Positions 6,310 through 10,463 of a DNA stretch of 10,463 bases are shown piece by piece. This DNA comes from Dehalococcoidia bacterium (GTDB taxonomy: Bacteria; Chloroflexota; Dehalococcoidia; Dehalococcoidales; RBG-16-60-22). The stretch covers positions 1 through 10,463 of the forward strand of contig JAUWBK010000020.1 in assembly GCA_030605045.1 (NCBI GenBank), written 5' to 3'. The position numbers and the translations under genes are program-made. The notes beneath the pieces are model-generated. The model worked only from the letters and a program-made list of their open reading frames with translations. It was not told the DNA's origin and did not search any database. Numbering within the stretch: position 1 is the stretch's first letter; each line of letters begins with the position of its first letter.

Positions 6310-7166
6310 AGAAAGTAGCCATTGTTACTGATACTACCGCCTGCATTCCTCAAGAGCAGGTGACGAAATATGACATTGAAGTAGTGCCGGTACAGCTGAT
6401 TTTTGAAGACAAGGCCTACCGGGATGGGATAGATATAAGTCCCACTGAGTTTTATGCGCTGCTTCGGCAGGCAAAAAAACTCCCCACCACCTCTGCCTCT
6501 TCCCCCGATCCCTATCTTGAGGCTTACCATAAAGCCGGCCAGAAAGCCAAGAGTATTCTGTGCCTCACCGAGCCATCCAGGTTCAGTGCCATGTTTAACT
6601 CAGCATTAGTTGCCAAGCAGATGGCCAAGAGTACTCTCCCTAACGTGACTATAGAAGTGCTTGACTGTACTACGGCTGCCGCTGGGCAGGGACTGGTGGC
6701 GCTGGCTGCTGCCAAAGCTGCCGCCTCAGGGAAAAACTTAAATGAAGTCATGGAAACAGCTAAGAATATAATGGAACGGGTGAGTTTATTTGCCACGCTA
6801 GACACCCTTCACTATTTGGTTAAAAGCGGCCGTGTGCCCCAAGTCGCCGCCTTGGTCAATTCACTACTTAAGATAAAGCCTATTTTTACCCTTAATCATG
6901 CTGAGGCTCGTACGGTGGCCCTTCCCAGAACCATTCCTAGCGCGATGAAACGGATGTTAAAGATGATGGAGAAGAAAGTAGTTAAAGGGCAACCACTACT
7001 TGTGGCGGTGATGCACGCCGATGCTCCGGATAAAGCAGTCACCCTGAGGAATCGAATTGCTTCCCAGTTTGATTGTACGGAGCTGTTTATCACTGAATTT
7101 ACCCCGGTAATGGGGGTTCACACTGGTCCTGGGTTACTTGGCGTTGCTTTCTATAGCGAGGACTAA
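6306..7166 (+). CDS. DegV family fatty-acid-binding protein (FakB-like)
   Basis: This is a second complete DegV protein of 286 residues, a paralogue of the one on the other side of plsY. It starts at an ATG overlapping the plsY stop (ATGA). Signatures are KKVAIVTDT (2-10), LPTTSASSPDPY (59-70) with Thr62-Ser63, the SRFSAMF segment (91-97), TLDTLHYLVKSGRVPQ (164-179), LLKIKPIF (187-194), AVMHADAP (234-241) and VMGVHTGPGLLGVAF (268-282). The last keeps the canonical HxGPG with His272, a pocket residue that the first paralogue has lost. In characterised Firmicutes, paired FakB proteins differ in preference for saturated and unsaturated fatty acids; a similar division of labour here is inferred. 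Translational coupling to plsY suggests the carrier is needed in step with the acyltransferase. Confidence 0.93.
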   Translation: MKKVAIVTDTTACIPQEQVTKYDIEVVPVQLIFEDKAYRDGIDISPTEFYALLRQAKKLPTTSASSPDPYLEAYHKAGQKAKSILCLTEPSRFSAMFNSALVAKQMAKSTLPNVTIEVLDCTTAAAGQGLVALAAAKAAASGKNLNEVMETAKNIMERVSLFATLDTLHYLVKSGRVPQVAALVNSLLKIKPIFTLNHAEARTVALPRTIPSAMKRMLKMMEKKVVKGQPLLVAVMHADAPDKAVTLRNRIASQFDCTELFITEFTPVMGVHTGPGLLGVAFYSED

Positions 7167-7180
7167 AGGGCAAACTCAAG

Positions 7181-7221
7181 CCCAATTTCAGCAATTAACC
7201 ACCCAATTCCGGCAAACTAAC
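7181..7221 (+). repeat. Two imperfect direct repeats upstream of the P-loop kinase gene
   Basis: CCCAATTTCAGCAATTAAC (7181-7199) and CCCAATTCCGGCAAACTAAC (7202-7221) are similar in about 16 of 20 positions and begin 21 bases apart, two helical turns. They lie just upstream of the predicted kinase promoter, so they could be tandem activator sites. No known motif is recognised. Confidence 0.35.
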
Positions 7222-7244
7222 TAGCGGAATAAAGGAAAACATTT

Positions 7245-7250
7245 TATAAT
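7245..7250 (+). promoter_or_regulatory. -10 element placed for a leaderless transcript
   Basis: A perfect TATAAT ends six bases before the GTG start codon at 7257, so transcription would begin at or within a base or two of the start codon. The -35 region around 7222-7227 (TAGCGG) is a poor match, so the promoter may depend on an activator. Purine-rich AAAGGA at 7231-7236 is about 20 bases from the GTG, too far to be a normal ribosome binding site. Confidence 0.45.
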
Positions 7251-7256
7251 CAAAGT

Positions 7257-7844
7257 GTGGCCGAGACTCAAGTTGTTTCTGATGCGCAACAATTATCAGA
7301 AAGTTTAGGGCAGCTTCCTGAACCGGTAGTAAAGCCAGCCTTTATTGTCGTTAGTGGCTTGCCCGGCACCGGAAAGTCCTATTTCTGCAGGAAACTAGCC
7401 GAGCGACTCCCATTTATTATTCTGGAAAGCGATACCCTGCGTAAGACCCTTTTCCCGGCGACAACCTATAGTCCGCCGGAGAGCTCACGCCTTTTCCAAG
7501 CCGTTCATCACCTCATCGAAGGACTCCTAAAAAAGGGAATACCGCTTATTTTAGATGCGACCAATCTCTCCGAGCGGTATCGTGAGCACTTGTATCATAT
7601 TGCTGACCATTTGGATGCCAAGCTAATTCTGGTCCGCGTTGAGGCACCACCTGAGGTAGTGTACCAACGACTCAAAGCCAGGTCAATAGAGACCAACTCC
7701 GAAAGCAGTTCCGACGCCGACTGGGCAGTGTTCCAGAAGATGAAGTCCTCAGTTCAGAAAATCAGTCGTAACCATTTTGCCGTGGATACTTCCCGGGATA
7801 TTACTCCTGTCCTCGATAAGATTGTGAGAGAAGCAAATAAGTGA
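7257..7844 (+). CDS. P-loop ATP-binding kinase of the AAA_33 / polynucleotide-kinase-like type, substrate unknown
   Basis: This 195-residue protein has a Walker A loop GLPGTGKS (residues 34-41), ESDTLRK (57-63) where the Asp and Arg would contact substrate and phosphate, a strand ending LILDATNL (97-104) as the Walker B-like region, and a lid-type segment RLKAR with SDADW farther on (138-156). This layout is typical of AAA_33 kinases, including zeta-toxin-like, gluconate-kinase-like and polynucleotide 5'-kinase-like enzymes, many with unassigned small-molecule substrates. About 25 residues precede the first strand. The frame is closed upstream by TAA at 7230, leaving GTG 7257 as the only standard start. 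It lies 15 bases before pepA, whose ribosome binding site overlaps its stop, so the two are probably co-transcribed. No antitoxin-like partner is present, which argues against a toxin. Confidence 0.8.
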   Translation: MAETQVVSDAQQLSESLGQLPEPVVKPAFIVVSGLPGTGKSYFCRKLAERLPFIILESDTLRKTLFPATTYSPPESSRLFQAVHHLIEGLLKKGIPLILDATNLSERYREHLYHIADHLDAKLILVRVEAPPEVVYQRLKARSIETNSESSSDADWAVFQKMKSSVQKISRNHFAVDTSRDITPVLDKIVREANK

Positions 7845-7859
7845 AAGGAGATTTAAGCT

Positions 7860-9359
7860 ATGGAGATTAAGGTCATAATTGGTGATATCACTAAGATTAA
7901 AGCCGACGCCATCATGGTGAACTTTTTTGAAGGCATGGCAAGCCTTGGTGGTGACATCGCGGCAGTGGATAAGGTTCTGGGCGGGGCTATTGCTCAGCTC
8001 ATCAAGCAGGGTGAGATTAAAGGCAAACTTAATGAAATTACTCTCGTTCACAGCCTGGGTAAATTGCCGACAGCTCGAGTAATGGTCGTTGGACTAGGTA
8101 AACAAGCCGAGCTATCTACCAATAAGATTCGAGGGGCGGTAGCTGAGGCCTGCCGGTGGCTGCGGCAGAAGAGTGTCGCTAACATCGCTACCATTGCTCA
8201 GGGCGCTGGAATAAACGATATAAGCTTCGAGGATGCAACTCAAGCCGTAACCGAGGGTGCCCTTCTTGGTCTCTATTCCTTCCGCAAGCATATCACCAGA
8301 GAGGATGACAAGCTTGGTGAAATCAAGCAGCTCTTAATCCTCGGCAGTGATGAGGCAAAATCCCGTCTTGAAAAAGGCAGCGATAAAGGCAGAATATTAG
8401 CCGAGGCGACTAACCTAGCCCGCGATATGGTTAATGAGCCCGCCAACTATATGACCCCTAGCCACATGGCAGAGACAGCAATGAGGCTGGCCAAGAGTTA
8501 CAGACTGGAAGTTAGCGTTCTTGAGCGGGAGCAGTTGGCGGAGCTAGGCATGGGAGCACTGTTAGGGGTTGCCCAAGGAAGCCAGCAACCGCCTAAATTC
8601 ATTGTTCTTCACTATAAAGGAGAGGATTCTGCCGAACTCAATGTGGCATTAGTTGGCAAGGGGATAACCTTTGACTCCGGTGGTATTTCAATCAAGCCGT
8701 CAGAGAAGTTGGAGGAAATGAAGGGGGATATGGCGGGTGGGGCGGCGGTCATCGCCGCCATGACTGCCATCGCCCAACTCAAGCCAAAGATTAATGTTAC
8801 GGCAATTGTTCCCGCCACGGAAAACCTGCCCGGTGGTAGCGCGCTGAAGCCAGGCGATATTCTGAAGGCAATGAACGGTAAGACGATTGAGATTATCTCC
8901 ACAGATGCCGAAGGGAGGCTTATTTTAGCCGATGCTCTAAGTTATGCCAAAAAGCAGGGCGCCAAACTTATGGTTGATGTGGCTACGCTAACCGGGGCCT
9001 GCCGAGTGGCCTTAGGAGATGTCTGTACTGGTGCCTTTGGCAACAATCAGGAGCTGGTGGATAAGATGATTGCGGCGGGTGCTGAGGCGGGAGAGCTTAT
9101 CTGGCAGATGCCAATGTATGATGAGTACAAAGAGCCAAACAAGAGCGATGTGGCTGATATCAAGAATGTTGGCGGTAGATTGGGAGGAGCGATCACGGCG
9201 GCCAAGTTTCTGGCTGAGTTTGTTGAGGAGACCCCCTGGGTCCACCTGGACATTGCCGGCACCAGCCTGGGTGAAAAAGAGCGAGCCCACCAAGTTAAAG
9301 GGGCAACCGGGGTTCCGGTACGCACCTTGGTAAATCTTGTCCTTGCGCTAGCTAAATAG
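7860..9359 (+). CDS. pepA: Leucyl aminopeptidase (peptidase family M17)
   Basis: This 499-residue cytoplasmic protein is a full-length M17 aminopeptidase, a homohexamer with two metal ions that removes N-terminal residues, notably leucine, from peptides. An N-terminal macrodomain-like region (about 1-165) precedes the catalytic domain. The metal and catalytic residues are all present: Lys267 in VGKG, Asp272 in TFDSGG, Lys279 in ISIKPS, Asp290 in KGDMAGG, and Asp349, Glu351 and Arg353 in STDAEGR. The signature has Ser rather than the usual Asn before TDAEGR, a minor change outside the metal ligands. The ATG has AAAGGAG at 7844-7850, nine bases upstream. In some bacteria PepA also binds DNA, but nothing here shows that. 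It is probably expressed with the upstream kinase and perhaps with the hydrolase 31 bases downstream. Confidence 0.96.
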   Translation: MEIKVIIGDITKIKADAIMVNFFEGMASLGGDIAAVDKVLGGAIAQLIKQGEIKGKLNEITLVHSLGKLPTARVMVVGLGKQAELSTNKIRGAVAEACRWLRQKSVANIATIAQGAGINDISFEDATQAVTEGALLGLYSFRKHITREDDKLGEIKQLLILGSDEAKSRLEKGSDKGRILAEATNLARDMVNEPANYMTPSHMAETAMRLAKSYRLEVSVLEREQLAELGMGALLGVAQGSQQPPKFIVLHYKGEDSAELNVALVGKGITFDSGGISIKPSEKLEEMKGDMAGGAAVIAAMTAIAQLKPKINVTAIVPATENLPGGSALKPGDILKAMNGKTIEIISTDAEGRLILADALSYAKKQGAKLMVDVATLTGACRVALGDVCTGAFGNNQELVDKMIAAGAEAGELIWQMPMYDEYKEPNKSDVADIKNVGGRLGGAITAAKFLAEFVEETPWVHLDIAGTSLGEKERAHQVKGATGVPVRTLVNLVLALAK

Positions 9360-9390
9360 TAGTCGAAATAAATAAAAGGAAAAAATTAAA

Positions 9391-10032
9391 ATGAAGGTTA
9401 AATGGCTGGGGCACGCGACTTTTGTCATTACTTTAGATACCGGAACAAAGATAATCACTGACCCTTATACCCCCGCGGAGAAACTGAATTACGGAGAGAT
9501 CAAAGAGTCAGCTGATATTGTTACGGTGAGCCATGACCACTTCGACCATAGTAACGTAGCCTCAGTGCAGGGTAACCCGGAGGTAGTTAGAGGGACCGCC
9601 GAGATTAAAGGGGTAAAGTTCAATGGCATCCCTACCTATCATGATGAGGCTCAAGGAGAGCAGAGAGGTAGCAATACTATATTTTGCTTCGAGGTAGATG
9701 GGGTGAAAGTATGTCATCTCGGTGACCTGGGACATCAACTCACCGATAAGCAGGTGGCGGAGATAGGCAAAGTAGACATACTACTGGTGCCGGTGGGAGG
9801 ATTTTATACTATTGATGCCACCGTTGCCAGTAAAGTTTGTGACCAGCTTAAGCCTAAGGTGATTATACCGATGCACTTTAAAACTAATAAGTGTGCTTTG
9901 CCGATAAGTGGTGCGGGTGAATTCCTTCACGGGAAAAAGGATATAAGCCGGCTGGAGGCTAGCGAGGTGGAAATCAGAGCCGGAGAACTTCCGGCTAACA
10001 CCAAGATTATAGTACTAAAACCAGCGCTGTAG
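9391..10032 (+). CDS. UPF0173 metal-dependent hydrolase (metallo-beta-lactamase fold)
   Basis: This 213-residue protein matches UPF0173, a family related to UlaG-type lactonases whose substrate is mostly unknown. It opens with the typical WLGHATFVI strand (5-13). The metal-binding HxHxDH motif is SHDHFDHS (47-54: His48, His50, Asp52, His53). Further expected ligand or family residues are His84 in TYHD, the RGSN loop (92-95), Asp112 and His115 in HLGDLGH (109-115), and His162 in PMHFKT (160-165). No signal peptide is seen, so it should be cytoplasmic. AAAGGA (9375-9380) precedes the ATG by ten bases. It follows pepA by 31 bases and is followed by a terminator-like hairpin, so it is probably the last gene of the kinase-pepA operon. 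The family is certain, and the reaction is not. Confidence 0.93.
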   Translation: MKVKWLGHATFVITLDTGTKIITDPYTPAEKLNYGEIKESADIVTVSHDHFDHSNVASVQGNPEVVRGTAEIKGVKFNGIPTYHDEAQGEQRGSNTIFCFEVDGVKVCHLGDLGHQLTDKQVAEIGKVDILLVPVGGFYTIDATVASKVCDQLKPKVIIPMHFKTNKCALPISGAGEFLHGKKDISRLEASEVEIRAGELPANTKIIVLKPAL

Positions 10033-10037
10033 ACTTA

Positions 10038-10083
10038 AAATAGAGAGTCCTTCTCAAGCTCACCTTCAAAAGGTACTCTATTT
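10038..10083 (+). terminator. Terminator-like nested hairpin after the UPF0173 gene
   Basis: AAATAGAG (10038-10045) pairs perfectly with CTCTATTT (10076-10083). Inside the large loop, ACCTT (10062-10066) pairs with AAGGT (10070-10074) around CAA. The downstream strand is T-rich but has no uninterrupted U tract, and the outer stem is A/T-rich, so termination efficiency is uncertain. It starts five bases after the stop codon, as expected for an operon end. Confidence 0.45.
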
Positions 10084-10144
10084 GGTAGTTTGTTTATTAA
10101 CCTCGCCCCTTTATATTTTGGTCTGGTGACCCCGTTAGAGACTA

Positions 10145-10172
10145 TTGACGGGTATGGTAAAATTAATATAGG
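10145..10172 (+). promoter_or_regulatory. Possible promoter for mobA
   Basis: TTGACG (10145-10150) and TATAGG (10167-10172) are separated by 16 bases, about 30 bases before the TTG start of mobA. The -35 element is good and the -10 element only fair. An alternative -10, TAATAT at 10164-10169, leaves too short a spacer. Confidence 0.35.
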
Positions 10173-10202
10173 GAGTGAAGTTAGAGGCACCGATAAAATA
10201 CT

Positions 10203-10463
10203 TTGGAAACGAGTGGTATTGTTCTTGCCGGGGGTAAGAGTTTACGTTTAGGCTTTGACAAGGTTTTAGAAACTGTTGGTAATAGAAGCTTGCTGCAATT
10301 GGTAATATCTGGGGTAGCTTCGCTTAGCCGTGAGGTTATTATCGTCACCACTAGCGAGCAAACTATTCCTCAGTCGATAGACTACTCAAGGTTAAAAGTA
10401 GTAACTGATATTTATCCCGGTAAAGGCCCGTTAGGTGGTATCTATACCGGTTTAGCAACTTCA
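10203..10463 (+). CDS. mobA: Molybdenum cofactor guanylyltransferase (partial, 3' end missing)
   Basis: The first 87 codons of a MobA-type nucleotidyltransferase are present and run off the right edge in frame. MobA transfers GMP from GTP to molybdopterin to build the guanine dinucleotide form of the molybdenum cofactor. The nucleotide-binding signature is GIVLAGGKSLRLGFDKVL, starting at residue 5, matching the family pattern LAGGxSxRxGxDK. VVTDIYPGKGPLGGIYTGL near residue 66 matches the second conserved stretch. The start is inferred as TTG 10203: an in-frame TAA lies at 10194-10196 and no ATG or GTG intervenes. AGAGG (10183-10187) is rather far upstream. Sequence beyond the edge is needed to exclude a related NTP-transferase such as MocA, but the LAGGKS and PGKGPLGGI motifs favour MobA. 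Confidence 0.85.
   Translation, partial: METSGIVLAGGKSLRLGFDKVLETVGNRSLLQLVISGVASLSREVIIVTTSEQTIPQSIDYSRLKVVTDIYPGKGPLGGIYTGLATS

Noticed and set aside
7168..7183. GGGC/GCCC hairpin after degV-2 as a terminator
   Set aside because: Only four base pairs with an eight-base loop and no T tract.
7257..7844. Zeta-type toxin of a toxin-antitoxin pair
   Set aside because: There is a P-loop kinase fold, but no small antitoxin gene on either side; the neighbours are degV-2 and pepA.
10033..10202. Moco riboswitch or other leader RNA upstream of mobA
   Set aside because: I could not find the expected long paired elements; the only local hairpin, GGTC/GACC at 10120-10131, is four base pairs.

Overview
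This window looks like chromosomal DNA of a bacterium, moderate in base composition, with all recognisable genes on the + strand. The gene mix fits an anaerobic Chloroflexota lineage such as Dehalococcoidia: an NrpR-type nitrogen regulator domain otherwise best known from methanogenic archaea, a UPF0182 giant membrane protein, PadR plus HAAS-domain pair, two DegV proteins around PlsY, and MobA. This taxonomic guess is inference from gene content only. There is no sign of phage, transposon, CRISPR array, rRNA or tRNA.

Layout. 1-519 is the C-terminal part of an NrpR (DUF128) regulator, cut by the left edge. It is followed 11 bases later by a 924-residue UPF0182 membrane protein (531-3305). After a 144-base gap with a plausible promoter and dyad operators comes a PadR repressor (3450-3770) and an eight-helix HAAS-domain membrane protein (3798-4748). 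Then comes a lipid block: DegV-1 (4761-5615), PlsY (5674-6309) and DegV-2 (6306-7166, ATGA overlap with plsY). A P-loop kinase of unknown substrate (7257-7844) and leucyl aminopeptidase PepA (7860-9359) follow 15 bases apart, then a UPF0173 metallo-beta-lactamase-fold hydrolase (9391-10032). After a terminator-like hairpin, the right edge cuts the start of mobA (10203-10463).

How the genes work together. The clearest functional unit is DegV-PlsY-DegV. DegV proteins are fatty-acid-binding proteins (FakB) that present fatty acids to the kinase FakA, which makes acyl-phosphate. PlsY uses acyl-phosphate to acylate glycerol-3-phosphate, the first step of phospholipid synthesis. Two carriers flanking the acceptor enzyme suggest a locus for incorporating free fatty acids; FakA itself is not in the window. 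PadR and the HAAS membrane protein form a regulator/target pair of a common bacterial type. The rest are housekeeping or poorly characterised.

The most unusual points are these. DegV-1 has no ATG/GTG/TTG start compatible with its conserved N-terminus; it appears to start at ACG behind a perfect Shine-Dalgarno. DegV-1 also lacks the conserved pocket histidine that DegV-2 keeps. The P-loop kinase has a TATAAT box placed so that transcription would begin at its GTG codon, suggesting a leaderless message. I found no clear evidence of a wholly new defence or mobile system.
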